Below are positions 22,682 to 31,699 of a stretch of DNA of 35,692 nucleotides, piece after piece. Numbering within the stretch: the first letter of the stretch is position 1; every line of letters starts with the position of its first letter. The DNA lies in contig CATLEJ010000007.1 in assembly GCA_949916125.1 (NCBI GenBank), positions 1-35,692 on the forward strand, given 5' to 3'. A model generated the notes under the pieces. That model ran no database searches and was not told the DNA's origin. It worked only from the letters and a program-made list of their open reading frames with translations. Position numbers and translations under genes: made by a program. The DNA is from an uncultured Oscillospiraceae bacterium. Lineage in GTDB: Bacteria; Bacillota; Clostridia; Oscillospirales; Oscillospiraceae.

Positions 22682-25600
22682 ATGAGAAAAACCGGGAAAC
22701 GTTGGCTGGCAGCGTTTTTGTGCCTGATGATGGCACTGACGCTCCTGCCCCTCCAGGCTTTCGCGGCTGAAGCGGATACCGCTCCGGCCGGTATCCTGGC
22801 GGAGTTCAGTAAGGAGGGACTGGCGGAGTTGTCCACCGGCGCCATGAAGGTGTATGTGGACGAGGCGTTCCCTCGTGTCGTGCGGTACGTGCTGAACCCT
22901 GGCACGGACAAGGAGACAGCGGTGGACGGCCAGCCTGATCCGCTGGACGTTGTTATGCTCAACGGCGTGGCCGTGAAGCCTGTTGTCACCAGCTCCAAAA
23001 GCTCCGACGGCAAGACCATCACCTACACCATGACCGTGGACGAGAACGCCAAGAACACGGTGGGAACGGCCCTGGTGAACAAGCTGGACGGTGAAGGCAA
23101 GGCCGTGCGGGACGAAAACAATAAGATCGTCACGGAGGAAAAAACCGTGGACACCGGGCTGAACGTCAGGATTACCGCCCGGATCGCGGTGGGCGGCGAC
23201 GGGGACAACACCCTGGCGTTCTACATCGACAAGGTGGACTACCTGAAGAACGACCGGATGGAGAACCCCCTGGAGACCATTGAGATCCCCAACCACAGCC
23301 TGGTTTCCATGGCCACCGACGGCAAGGACAAGTCCGTGGCCATCACCGGCGGCGTGGCCCGCAATACCTCCGTGGCCACCAACGACAAGACCATTTTCGC
23401 CCATGACAAGATGGGCCAGAGCGAGACGGTGGATTTCTTCGCCGGTTTCCTCTACAACAGCAAGGTCAGCGCCAGTCTGGCCAGCAACTCTGAGTATACC
23501 TCCAATCACCGGCTGGCCGGCTGCGACAACAACCCGGTTCGGGCCGTGTTCTCCCCCGGCGAGGACGGCAAGACCGAGTCCATCGGCCTGGGCAGCACCC
23601 TGTGGTACTACGACCGCAAGATCAGCAGCCTTACCATGTACGACCCCGACGTGTACAAAGCGACCGGCAGCTATCCCACCCTGGGCGAGTGGGAGCTTCA
23701 CGCCATCCCCGCCGAAAAGCTGGTCCATGAGCCCACCGAGCTGCCCCTGTTCGCCAAGGTGGTGCTCACCGACAAGGACGAGAACGGCGACGGCACAATG
23801 GATTGGCAGGACGGCGCCATCGCCTACCGCGGCTCCATTATGCACATTCCCGTCCACAGCGAGCTGGTGCGGGACGCGGTGAACCTGCGCATCAGCATGA
23901 ACTTCGGCGGACAGGCCCAGCACCCCTTCCTGATGGCGCTGGACAACGTCAAGCGGGTGGCCCTGAACACCGACGGGCTGGGCCAGCTGGTTCTGCTCAA
24001 GGGCTATGCCAGCGAGGGCCATGACTCCGGCCACCCCGACTACTGGAACGTGGGCCAGCGCATGGGCGGCGTGAAGGATATGATCACCATGATGGAGGAG
24101 GGCAACAAGCTGGGCGCCCAGTTCGGCATCCACGTGAACTGCTCCGAATTCTATCCCGAGGCGCAGGCCTTCGATGAGAACCGCGTGGGCCGGGACAGCG
24201 ACGGCAACCTTCGCTACGGCTGGAACTGGATCGACCAGGGCGTGAACATGAACGTCGCCTACGACTTCGCCACCGGCGATCGGGCTGAGCGCTTCCAGAA
24301 GCTGTACGACCTCATCGGCGACCGGCTGAGCTTTGTGTACGTGGACGTGTGGGGCAACGGGCAGCACAAGATCAACGAGGACGCCTGGATGACCCGCCAG
24401 CTCACCAAGGAGATCACCGAAAACAAGGGCTGGCGCATTACCCAGGAGTGGTCCTTCGCCAACCCCTATGACTCCACCTTCCAGCACTGGACCTCCGACT
24501 ACACCTACGGCGACTACAGCTACAAGGGCTGGCTGAACAGCGCCGTGCTGCGCTTCCTGCTCAACGGCTATAAGGATTCCTTCCCCGCGGACTTCCCCAC
24601 CTACGGCGGCGCGTGCAACGCCCCGCTGCTGGGCGGCCCCGCCATGCAGGGCTTTGAGGGGTGGCAGAAGGACGATGAGTACAACCTGTCCATCTACAAC
24701 ACCTTCAACCAGATGGTGTACACCAAGTTCCTCCAGCACTATGACATCATGCAGTGGACCAACGCGGAAAACAGCGTGACCATGCCCTACAGCAAGGGCG
24801 CCAACGGCGAGCGCACCGAGACCGCCCAGTGGACCCCCGAGATGCAGATCGTCCTCCAAGACGGCGGCGACAAGGTGGTTGTCACCCGCGGCCTGGACGC
24901 CGAGCTGGACAAGCAGGCCGTCTACTCCGCCAGTGACGAGACCGCCTACCGCTCCCGCGTCATCACCCTGAACGGCAAGGTCATCCTCACCGGCGCCCCC
25001 GCCTCCGCGGGCGAGGACCCCGTGTTCCCGGCGGATCAGGCCACCCTGAAGTACCTGATCCCCTGGTACTGGGACGCCGCCACCGGCGAGCGGGTCAGCT
25101 CCGGCAGCGAGAAGCTCTACCACTGGAACGTCAAGGGCGGCGCGTCCACCTGGGAGCTGCCCAACGGCTGGGAGAACCTCAAGACCGTGGTGGCCTATGA
25201 GCTGTCCGACCAGGGCCGGGGCGAGGCCCAGACCCTCACCGTGACCGACGGCAAGATCTCCTTCCCCGCCGGCACCAAGGCCAACACCGCCTACGTGGTG
25301 GTGAAGGGCGAGTCCGCCAAGGGCCCCCAGATCACCTACAGCACCGGGATGCACGTGGAGGACGCCTACTTCAACACGGACATGGACAGCAGCCCCTGGA
25401 CTTCCACCGGCGCCACCAGCCGCGAGACCAACCCCGGCGGCATCTCCGCCCTGAAGCTGGACGGCGCCGCCTCCGTGAGCCAGAAGATGACCGACCTGAA
25501 GGCCGGCCAGAAGTACGTGACCTATGTGGGCGTGGACAACATGAGCGACGGCAAGGCGTCCGTCACCATCACCGACCAGGACGGCAAGGTGCTGGCCAGC

Positions 25601-27370
25601 AACTACACCATGCGCTCCATCGCCCAGAACTATGTCAGCGCCTATCCCCTGCACACCCTCTACAACAGCACCACCGGAGGCTTCTACGAGAACCGTGAAA
25701 GCCGCTTCCAGAATATGTACATCTTCTTCACCCCCGAGGCGGGTAAGACCTACACCATCACCCTCAGCCACGAGGGCGAGGGCCAGGCCTATTTCGCCGG
25801 GGTGCGTACCCTGGAAACTGCCGCGGACAACTTCACCTATGACAAGGACGGCAATGTGACCGGCTTCTTCCAGGACTTCGAGAACGTGGCCCAGGGCCTG
25901 TATCCCTTCGTGGTCAGCGGCTTTGAGGGCGTGGAGGACAACCGGATCCACCTGTCCGAGCTGCACGCCCCCTACACCCAGGGCGGCTGGGACGTGAAGA
26001 AGCTGGACGACGTGATCGACGGCGAGTGGTCCGTCAAGATCAACGGCCTGGAGGGCGGCGTAGGCCAGATCCTCATGCAGACCGTTCCCCAGAACTTCCG
26101 CTTTGAGCCGGGCAAGACCTACACCGTAGAGTTCGACTACGAGCTGGGCACCACCGGCAGCTACTATGTGGCCATCGGCGAGGGCGAGTGCGGCTACGAC
26201 CACTACGGCTATCCCACCAGCGTGGGCTGCCCGACGGTGGAGCTGACCCAGACCCTGGACAAGGACCACAACTTCGCCACCTCCAGCAAGACGGCCAAGG
26301 CCCCTGTGGGCCACGCCCGCTTCACCGTGGTGGGCGGCGAGTCCGGCCAGACCTGGATTGCCATCGTCTCCGACAAGCCCGCCGATACCCAGGGCACCAG
26401 CGGTAACGCGGCCAACTTCGGCGGTTACCAGGACTTCGTGCTGGACAATCTGAAGATCACCCTCAACGACACCGACAAGAGCGGGCTGTATAATCAGGTG
26501 TGCGTCGCCGGCCGCGTGGACGCGGACAGCTGCGCCAAGGCCGACGGCTATACGGGCACCTTTGGGGAGGCCATTGCCGCTTTTGACACCGCCCTGGACG
26601 AGGCCAAGACCCTGCTGAACGACCCCGAAGCCACCGATGCCGACGCCTTGAAGGCCGCCGCGGACAAACTGGCCGCCGCCCTGGCCAACCTCAAGCCCCT
26701 GCCTGTGGTGGACGTTACCGTCACCCGCGCCGAAAGCAAGGACGGCGTGGATATCAAGGTTGTGGACTCCAAGGACGAGACTTTGGTGGACGTGAGCATC
26801 CCCGCCGCCATTCCCGCCGGCAAGACCTTCACCGACGTACCCGCCAGCCACTGGGCCGCCCAGGCCATCAGCGAAGTCAATGGGCTTGGCATACTCAACG
26901 GCGTCAGCGCGGACGAGTTTGCGCCCAGCGGAACCCTGAACCGGGCCATGGTGGCCACCGCCCTGTTTAACCTGTCCCACGGCCAGAAGGGCTATTCCGC
27001 CAGCTTCACCGATGTACCCGCCGGAATCTGGTACACCGACAGCGTGGCCTGGGCCAGTCGTACCGGCGTGGTTCAAGGCTATGATGGGGACGTGTTCAAG
27101 CCCCTGGATAACATCACCCGGGAGCAGCTTGCCGTGATGCTGTTCCGCTATGCCAAGCTGACGAAGATTGGGACCGTGGGCTTTGGCAGCGAGCTGAATG
27201 ACTTTGACGATGCCGGCGAGGTGCACAGCTGGGCCGAGGAGGCCATGCTCTGGTGCGTGGTCAATGGCATCATCACGGGCAAGACCGAGAAAACCCTGGC
27301 CCCCACCGCCACCGCCACCCGCGCCGAGGCCGCCATGATGCTCCAGCGGCTGGTAGGGCTGATGAAGTAA
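22682..27370 (+). CDS. GH101 endo-alpha-N-acetylgalactosaminidase with three SLH repeats
   Basis: A 1562-residue secreted enzyme. Signal peptide about 1-29 ending QAFAAEA. An N-terminal beta-sandwich leads to the GH101 barrel (about 270-760). The nucleophile is probably Asp 555 in [10 protein letters not shown] and the acid/base Glu 589 in ITQEWSF, 34 residues apart (32 in the pneumococcal enzyme, from memory). Beta-sandwich domains follow (about 880-1270), then a helical FIVAR-like segment (about 1285-1345) and three SLH repeats (about 1383-1435, 1442-1500, 1507-1560) that bind pyruvylated wall polymers. The family releases the disaccharide Gal-beta1,3-GalNAc (core 1), and in some members core 3, from Ser/Thr of mucins. 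AAGGG precedes the ATG by 5 bases. It is divergent from the GH94 locus and probably co-regulated. Confidence 0.95.
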   Translation: MRKTGKRWLAAFLCLMMALTLLPLQAFAAEADTAPAGILAEFSKEGLAELSTGAMKVYVDEAFPRVVRYVLNPGTDKETAVDGQPDPLDVVMLNGVAVKPVVTSSKSSDGKTITYTMTVDENAKNTVGTALVNKLDGEGKAVRDENNKIVTEEKTVDTGLNVRITARIAVGGDGDNTLAFYIDKVDYLKNDRMENPLETIEIPNHSLVSMATDGKDKSVAITGGVARNTSVATNDKTIFAHDKMGQSETVDFFAGFLYNSKVSASLASNSEYTSNHRLAGCDNNPVRAVFSPGEDGKTESIGLGSTLWYYDRKISSLTMYDPDVYKATGSYPTLGEWELHAIPAEKLVHEPTELPLFAKVVLTDKDENGDGTMDWQDGAIAYRGSIMHIPVHSELVRDAVNLRISMNFGGQAQHPFLMALDNVKRVALNTDGLGQLVLLKGYASEGHDSGHPDYWNVGQRMGGVKDMITMMEEGNKLGAQFGIHVNCSEFYPEAQAFDENRVGRDSDGNLRYGWNWIDQGVNMNVAYDFATGDRAERFQKLYDLIGDRLSFVYVDVWGNGQHKINEDAWMTRQLTKEITENKGWRITQEWSFANPYDSTFQHWTSDYTYGDYSYKGWLNSAVLRFLLNGYKDSFPADFPTYGGACNAPLLGGPAMQGFEGWQKDDEYNLSIYNTFNQMVYTKFLQHYDIMQWTNAENSVTMPYSKGANGERTETAQWTPEMQIVLQDGGDKVVVTRGLDAELDKQAVYSASDETAYRSRVITLNGKVILTGAPASAGEDPVFPADQATLKYLIPWYWDAATGERVSSGSEKLYHWNVKGGASTWELPNGWENLKTVVAYELSDQGRGEAQTLTVTDGKISFPAGTKANTAYVVVKGESAKGPQITYSTGMHVEDAYFNTDMDSSPWTSTGATSRETNPGGISALKLDGAASVSQKMTDLKAGQKYVTYVGVDNMSDGKASVTITDQDGKVLASNYTMRSIAQNYVSAYPLHTLYNSTTGGFYENRESRFQNMYIFFTPEAGKTYTITLSHEGEGQAYFAGVRTLETAADNFTYDKDGNVTGFFQDFENVAQGLYPFVVSGFEGVEDNRIHLSELHAPYTQGGWDVKKLDDVIDGEWSVKINGLEGGVGQILMQTVPQNFRFEPGKTYTVEFDYELGTTGSYYVAIGEGECGYDHYGYPTSVGCPTVELTQTLDKDHNFATSSKTAKAPVGHARFTVVGGESGQTWIAIVSDKPADTQGTSGNAANFGGYQDFVLDNLKITLNDTDKSGLYNQVCVAGRVDADSCAKADGYTGTFGEAIAAFDTALDEAKTLLNDPEATDADALKAAADKLAAALANLKPLPVVDVTVTRAESKDGVDIKVVDSKDETLVDVSIPAAIPAGKTFTDVPASHWAAQAISEVNGLGILNGVSADEFAPSGTLNRAMVATALFNLSHGQKGYSASFTDVPAGIWYTDSVAWASRTGVVQGYDGDVFKPLDNITREQLAVMLFRYAKLTKIGTVGFGSELNDFDDAGEVHSWAEEAMLWCVVNGIITGKTEKTLAPTATATRAEAAMMLQRLVGLMK

Positions 27371-27679
27371 GCCTGCTTGTGTGGACCGCGGGATGATCCG
27401 CGCGGTGTTCCGGGTTCAAACAAAGTAACGGCAGGTAAATGGAACAACGTATGCACAGCGGCCCGCCTCCTTTGGGAAATGGAGGCGGGCCGCTGATATA
27501 TCCAAGGAGACGCTGGGGCACTACGCCGAAGGATATGCCTGCCTTGGCGGACGCAGGATTGGTTAAGCCGGGCTGTGCACTGGCCAGACACCCCCTGATA
27601 TGAGAGGACAGAGCGTCCGCCCGAGCCGCCAGCCTGTCGCATAGCCCCGCAGATGAACCGGTACTCCCCGCGTTCCCCA
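27371..27679. other. 309-bp intergenic stretch without a gene
   Basis: Two hairpins are visible: a small one (27385-27406, ACCGCG/CGCGGT) and a strong one (27456-27495, listed separately). The remaining part up to the pseudogene carries only shadow ORFs. Confidence 0.55.
27456..27495 (+). terminator. Strong hairpin downstream of GH101 (possible bidirectional terminator)
   Basis: A perfect 15-bp stem, CAGCGGCCCGCCTCC with its complement, around a 10-base loop, 86 bases past the GH101 stop. It is followed by ATATATCC rather than a T run. It sits between two convergent genes and could serve both strands. Confidence 0.5.
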
Positions 27680-28862
27680 TCAGGCATCGCGCTTCCCTTC
27701 CACATATTTTCTCAACCAGACGGGGTCGCGGTCCTCGTGATATTCCTCCAGCGGACAGCCGTAGCACAGGTCGTCCGCCATCTCCAAAATGACGTCCCGC
27801 AGCTCCAGACCCCGCTTCCATTGATCCTCGATGGCCCCATAGCCCAGCCATGCCCCCAGGATGTTCCCGGTCACCGCGCCGGTGGAGTCGCTGTCGCCTC
27901 CGTGGTTCACCGCGGCAATGACGCCTTTGGAGAAGTCGTCTGGATACCGCAAGGCGCAGTAGACGGCGATCGCCAGCGTCTCCTCCGCCACCCAGCCCTG
28001 GCCCAGGGCGCGGATGTTCTCCTCGTCGGGGGCGCCGTTTCCCGCCAGCGCCTCCGCGCGGCTGATGAGCGCCCGCAATCCCCCGCAGCTTCCCCCGGGT
28101 CTCCCCGAACAGGATGCCGTTGGCGGTGAACAGGGTCATCTGGGTGTCGTCGGAGACCAGCGCAAAGCCCGTCTCCATGTCCGGGTCGTAGCCCTGTATC
28201 CCCACCCCGCCGTACCGGGCCCGGATGCCGTCATAGGACAGAAACTCCACCGGATAGCCCAGGGCGTCCCCCGCAGCGCCCCCCAGCAGGCAGCCCCGGA
28301 TCCTGTCCCGATAGGGCTCCCGCGCCCGCCGCCGCCGCTCCACAAACAGGCGGTCCTTCTCCGCCTCCTTGGCATCCTCCTCATCGTAGAAGTGCCGGAA
28401 CACCTGGTCAAAGCAGTTGAAATTGTATTGGGAGGCGCTCTCCAGGGAGGCCAACAGGGTGCTTTTCCGGCACAGATCCTCCTCCTGGGCCCGGGCGCCA
28501 TACCGTACGCCGCCGCCGGGCCGCACCGGGTTGGCGAAGTTCAGCACCAGCACCCGGCCCAGGGCGATCCGCTCATCGTCGCGCCCATAAAACATATCCT
28601 GTTTGTACCGTTCCCAAGCCATGATCCCCCGCGCGGCGGCAAAGCTGTCCTCGTTGTGTGTGAAATAGGCTCCCCGCCCGTCGAAATAGGTGATTTTCTC
28701 CGGCTCCTCCGCCTTCAGCTCCTCCACCCGCCGGGGGCTCAGGTAGACGGCTTCCCAGCGGTCCTCCGGCGGGAGTTCCAGGCAGAGACGGCGGTCGTTC
28801 CTTGGGTAGCACCCATCGCGGATGATGTCCAGCGTCTCGCTTAAGATCTCAATATGGTCCAA
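27680..28862 (-). pseudogene. Broken PARG-like (DUF2263/TIGR02452) + ADP-ribosylglycohydrolase gene
   Basis: From a TTG at 28862 the frame encodes a microbial PARG-like N-terminal part with [15 protein letters not shown] and the signature GGG-x7-QEE. It then passes directly into the start of an ADP-ribosylglycohydrolase (DraG) domain: [19 protein letters not shown] and [13 protein letters not shown]. Around 28080-28100 the frame is lost. Homology resumes one frame over in the 132-residue ORF 27680-28078, with [15 protein letters not shown], the second metal-binding motif. About 100 residues normally found between the two DraG motifs are absent, so this looks like an out-of-frame internal deletion. 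The C-terminal part of the PARG-like domain also seems missing. In intact form the pair would remove ADP-ribose from proteins or nucleic acids. Confidence 0.8.
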
Positions 28863-28908
28863 TTTGTTCCGCCTGCCTTTCCATACGGTCGTAACTCACT
28901 TGTGCCCC

Positions 28909-29022
28909 TCATCCAGCGGCATCCTTTGGGGCGCTGTACCAGGTCAGGCCCTTCAGCAGCCGGCAGGACAGCTCCGTCATCTCCCGGCGTTCTTCCTTCT
29001 GTGAACCGCGTCTCTTTCCCAC
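28909..29022 (-). CDS. Tiny ORF (37 residues), unknown
   Basis: Not in the ORF track. GTG at 29022, with AGAGGGGAC upstream, gives a 37-residue basic peptide starting MGKRRGSQKEERREM and ending at a TGA (28909). It fills the gap between the kinase remnant and the broken PARG/DraG gene. It could be a real small protein or the leftover end of a deleted gene. No family is recognised. Confidence 0.3.
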   Translation of the reverse strand: MGKRRGSQKEERREMTELSCRLLKGLTWYSAPKDAAG

Positions 29023-29043
29023 CCTGTCCCCTCTTATCAGCAA

Positions 29044-29580
29044 TCAGACGCAGCGCCATTCCACCCGATGGGCCTCAAACCCCTCCGGGGGCGTCAGTTT
29101 GGACAGCATACGCAGGATGGCCTGCTCCGGCACCACGGCGGCGCGGCTTGCGTTGCGCCGCCGTTCTTCTCCCCACTCCGTTTCCAGGTAGACGATACGT
29201 ACCGACGCGTGGTAGTCGGTGAACAGCTCCACCGCCTCCAGCAGCTCCGCCCGATCCCCACAGGCTCGGCCCAAAATATCGGCTTTTGCCAACAGGCACA
29301 ACAGTTCTACGCTGAAATCAGGCAGAAGCTCCCCATCCGCCGCCGCTTTCAAAAGCCGTCTCGCGCCGTCCGCCTCATAAGCCGCGTGGAGGGGCAGGGT
29401 ATGGTAGCGGATGAGGGTGCACACCGTCTCCCGCAGGGCCTGTCGGTCCGGGTCCAGGCTCAACAGCCGGGCGTCTTCACGGAGATGCTCGATATGCGCC
29501 CCCGTGATATAACGGGACGGTCCCAGCAGGGCAAGGAGGGCGCTTTTGTCTTGAAATTCCCCCTCGGCCAGCACCGGCAC
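29044..29580 (-). pseudogene. Remnant of an HD-domain/polynucleotide-kinase-like protein, P-loop lost
   Basis: The frame ending at 29044 has an HD-like helical part (RETVCTLIRYHTLPLH, ELLCLLAKADILGR) joined in frame to the C-terminal lid of a P-loop kinase (VRIVYLETEWGEERRRN then RAAVVPEQAILRMLSKL and FEAHRVEW). In AAA/HD kinases of the RNA-repair type, as I remember them, a G-x4-GK[ST] kinase core lies between these parts; here the join is LLEAVELF-TDYHASVRIVYLE and no P-loop exists. The N-terminal half of the HD domain is missing too, and the upstream end runs into the VWA gene in another frame. This looks like a doubly deleted, non-functional gene. Family identity is from pattern memory only. 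Confidence 0.5.
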
Positions 29581-30217
29581 GGGCACGATAGTCGTGGTCG
29601 ATGCGTTCCTTCCAGTCCGCGCCCAGCGGTGCGCCTGCCCGCACCGCACATACCGCATCGCTGAGCACCTCGTAGTTCAGCGCAGTGCCCTCACTGTCAC
29701 TGTGGTAGTTGGCCGCCCGCTGGGGGGCGATGCCGAAATGGGCGGCGGTCTCCACCGCGTCGATGTTCGCGCCCAGGAACAGGAACTCCCAGCCGTATTT
29801 TTCCCGCTGCCGTTTTACCATCTCTTTTACCTGGGGCGCGTCATAACGGCGGCTGGCGTTTTCCATGCCGTCGGTGGTGATGACCACCAGCGTGTGCTCG
29901 GGCACGTCCTCTTTCCGGGCATATTTGTGGATGTTCCCGATGTGGTGGATGGCTCCGCCCACCGCGTCCAGCAGGGCGGTGCAGCCCCGGACATAGTATT
30001 GCTCCGCTGTCATCGGCGGCACCTCCGCCAGCGGCACCCGGTCATGGAGCACTTCGGTCTCGTTGTCAAACAGCACGGTTGACACCAGGGCTTCACCAGC
30101 CTCTTTTTTCTGCTTTTCCACCAGGGAATTGAATCCGCCGATGGTATCTGCCTCCAGGCCGCCCATGGAGCCGCTGCGGTCAAGGATGAAAACAATTTCC
30201 GTCAAACCTTTTTTCAT
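29477..30217 (-). CDS. VWA domain protein, 3' end fused out of frame into the kinase remnant
   Basis: ATG at 30217 has GAGGAGG 9 bases upstream; the track's start at 30235 is less likely. A cytoplasmic VWA domain fills most of the 246-residue product: metal site FILDRSGSM (Asp 13), the threonine in RGCTALLD, and ITTDGMENAS. No signal peptide or membrane helix is seen. Native-looking sequence ends near PLGADWKERIDHDYRAR (about 29580). The last 35 or so residues are a GC-rich frame shadow of the kinase remnant, so the original stop was probably lost in a deletion. The protein may still fold. Similar small VWA proteins occur with macro-domain and HD/kinase genes in clostridia (recollection), where their role is unknown. 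Confidence 0.75.
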   Translation of the reverse strand: MKKGLTEIVFILDRSGSMGGLEADTIGGFNSLVEKQKKEAGEALVSTVLFDNETEVLHDRVPLAEVPPMTAEQYYVRGCTALLDAVGGAIHHIGNIHKYARKEDVPEHTLVVITTDGMENASRRYDAPQVKEMVKRQREKYGWEFLFLGANIDAVETAAHFGIAPQRAANYHSDSEGTALNYEVLSDAVCAVRAGAPLGADWKERIDHDYRARAGAGRGGISRQKRPPCPAGTVPLYHGGAYRASP

Positions 30218-30267
30218 TCGCACAGGCCTCCTCATAAATCTCCCAGCCTTTCGGAAAGCAAAGTAAT

Positions 30268-30296
30268 ATTATCACATTTTTTCCCTTTTCTGTCGA
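30268..30296 (-). promoter_or_regulatory. Promoter of the VWA gene, extended -10
   Basis: TCGACA (30296-30291), 17 bases, GATAAT (30273-30268) with TGT just before it (extended -10) on the minus strand. It lies about 50 bases before the VWA start. Confidence 0.6.
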
Positions 30297-30340
30297 ACTC
30301 ATTTCTTCCGCCGAAAAGGGGCTGCCGCAAATGCTTCCAT

Positions 30341-30380
30341 AAAAAAGCTGAGGCTGCCGGTTTTCTCCCGACAGCCTCAG
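30341..30380 (-). terminator. Intrinsic terminator after the macro-domain gene
   Basis: CTGAGGCTG/CAGCCTCAG stem extended by three pairs past a mismatch, followed on the minus strand by CTTTTTT. It begins about 45 bases after the stop at 30426. The VWA gene therefore has its own promoter. Confidence 0.88.
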
Positions 30381-30425
30381 TATAGAAGATATCCGCCTGG
30401 ATTTGGTCGCCCGCGATGCGACAAT

Positions 30426-31499
30426 TCATCCGCCCAGCAAAGGCTGGTCGAAAGCAAACAGCGCCTCATTGATCATGAGTATGTCGTAAATACCCTTGGA
30501 AATAAAAAACTCCACAATAATGTCGAACTTGTTGGAGTGGGACAGCGCAAACCCCGCCCGTTTCAGCAGTTCCGCCGTTTCCTCCAAGGATAGCTCCAGC
30601 GCCACGGAAAAGGCCAGAACAGTGGGCTTGCTGGGCCGGTAAGCGGGGTTGCTTCGGATCTTGGAAAACAGCTTCCGGTCTATGTTGGCCTTTTTGTAGC
30701 ACTGGGCATCGGTCATACCTTTTTTGTCGATGAGCCGCAGCAGGGTTTGAGAAAATCCCTCGTCCAGCTGGGCCAGCACATCGTCCAGGCAGGGTGGGAC
30801 AGCCCCCAAGGGCATGGCCGCCTGCGCGGCGAATTGGCCCATACTGTCGAGGAAACGATTTTCCTTTGGTTTGGATTCGGCCGAGGCTTCTATCTTGTCG
30901 GCCTCAGTAGGCTTGCCCTTCAGGGCGGCCCTGTACCGCCGAGCCTGTTCCACAGCGCTGTCCGAGTGCTCATCCACATAATGCTGGTCGATGTATACCG
31001 CGATATCAGCAAACAGCTTTTCCCCAATCCGATAGGTCTCCCGGTCAAAAATCACCAGGTACACTGTCATGTCGTGGCTTAACAAAAATCTGCCTATTGT
31101 CTCCATCGCTACCTGGAGAGCATCTGCCTTGGGGTAGCCATAGGCCCCAGATGAAATCAGCGGGAAAGCCACCGTCTCACACCCATTCTCCCATGCCAAA
31201 CGAAGAGAAGCACTGTAGCACGACTCCAGCAGCGCCCGTTCTCCACAGCGGCCCCCCTTCCAAATCGGGCCCACAGTGTGGACGATGTATTTACATGGCA
31301 GCCGATAGGCCCCGGTCAGCTTGGCCTGCCCCGTCTCACACCCCCCTAACGCGCGGCATTCTTCCAACAGGCCGGGCCCCGCCGCCCGGTGAATCGCTCC
31401 GTCCACCCCGCCGCCTCCCAGCAGGGAGCGGCCGGCAGCATTGACGATGGCGTCCACCTTCATGTCTGTGATGTCGTTTCGTACGATTTGGATCGGCAT
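30426..31499 (-). CDS. Macro-domain (ADP-ribose binding/hydrolase-like) protein with helical C-terminal domain
   Basis: ATG at 31499 (357 residues), GGAGGGGGAGG upstream; the track start at 31541 is less likely. The N-terminal macro domain (about 1-170) is MacroD/YmdB-like: VDAIVNAAG, LLGGGGVDGAIHRAAG, KYIVHTVGPIW and ISSGAYGYP. Such domains bind ADP-ribose and often remove it from proteins or from O-acetyl-ADP-ribose. The Asn that usually ends NAAN is Gly here, which may weaken hydrolysis. Residues about 260-357 form a helical domain with NIDRKLFSKIRSN, YRPSKPTVLAFSVALELS and FDQPLLGG; I remember it as a recurrent unnamed domain in Firmicutes. It is divergent from the regulator at 31700 and heads the ADP-ribose island. 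Confidence 0.88.
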   Translation of the reverse strand: MPIQIVRNDITDMKVDAIVNAAGRSLLGGGGVDGAIHRAAGPGLLEECRALGGCETGQAKLTGAYRLPCKYIVHTVGPIWKGGRCGERALLESCYSASLRLAWENGCETVAFPLISSGAYGYPKADALQVAMETIGRFLLSHDMTVYLVIFDRETYRIGEKLFADIAVYIDQHYVDEHSDSAVEQARRYRAALKGKPTEADKIEASAESKPKENRFLDSMGQFAAQAAMPLGAVPPCLDDVLAQLDEGFSQTLLRLIDKKGMTDAQCYKKANIDRKLFSKIRSNPAYRPSKPTVLAFSVALELSLEETAELLKRAGFALSHSNKFDIIVEFFISKGIYDILMINEALFAFDQPLLGG

Positions 31500-31588
31500 A
31501 CCAGAAACCTCCCCCTCCAATATCTGAGCGATATATACCATATCACATCACGCGCCCTGGCACAACAAAATTTCTCTGATGCGGTAAT

Positions 31589-31603
31589 CCGTTTCGCAAA
31601 CGG
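31589..31603. promoter_or_regulatory. Palindrome in the divergent region, possible operator
   Basis: CCGTTTCGCAAACGG has perfect 6-base arms around CGC. It lies midway between the macro-domain gene and the response-regulator gene, about 25 bases above the regulator's -35 box. Confidence 0.35.
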
Positions 31604-31627
31604 GGCGCAGTCTATCCCGCAAGCCGA

Positions 31628-31656
31628 TTGCAATTATATCCGAGATAACATATAAT
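31628..31656 (+). promoter_or_regulatory. Strong promoter of the RR-HK-SBP operon
   Basis: TTGCAA (31628-31633), 17 bases, TATAAT (31651-31656). The predicted start is near 31663, about 37 bases before the ATG at 31700. Confidence 0.8.
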
Positions 31657-31699
31657 AGGTATTATACAGGGGCAATTCCCTATTTTGAAGGGAGGCAGA

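Noticed and set aside
22469-27226. 1585-residue open frame on the minus strand opposite GH101
   Set aside because: It is the antisense shadow of the GC-rich GH101 gene: low-complexity Gly/Val/His/Leu sequence, no domain, while the plus-strand frame has a signal peptide, catalytic motifs and SLH repeats.
27381-27425. tRNA-like GGTTCAAA box with a nearby hairpin after GH101
   Set aside because: No acceptor, D or anticodon arm can be formed around it.
27273-28862. Treating the 529-residue ORF as one intact protein
   Set aside because: After about residue 260 the frame becomes Arg/Gly-rich noise, while real ADP-ribosylglycohydrolase sequence continues in another frame (27680-28078).
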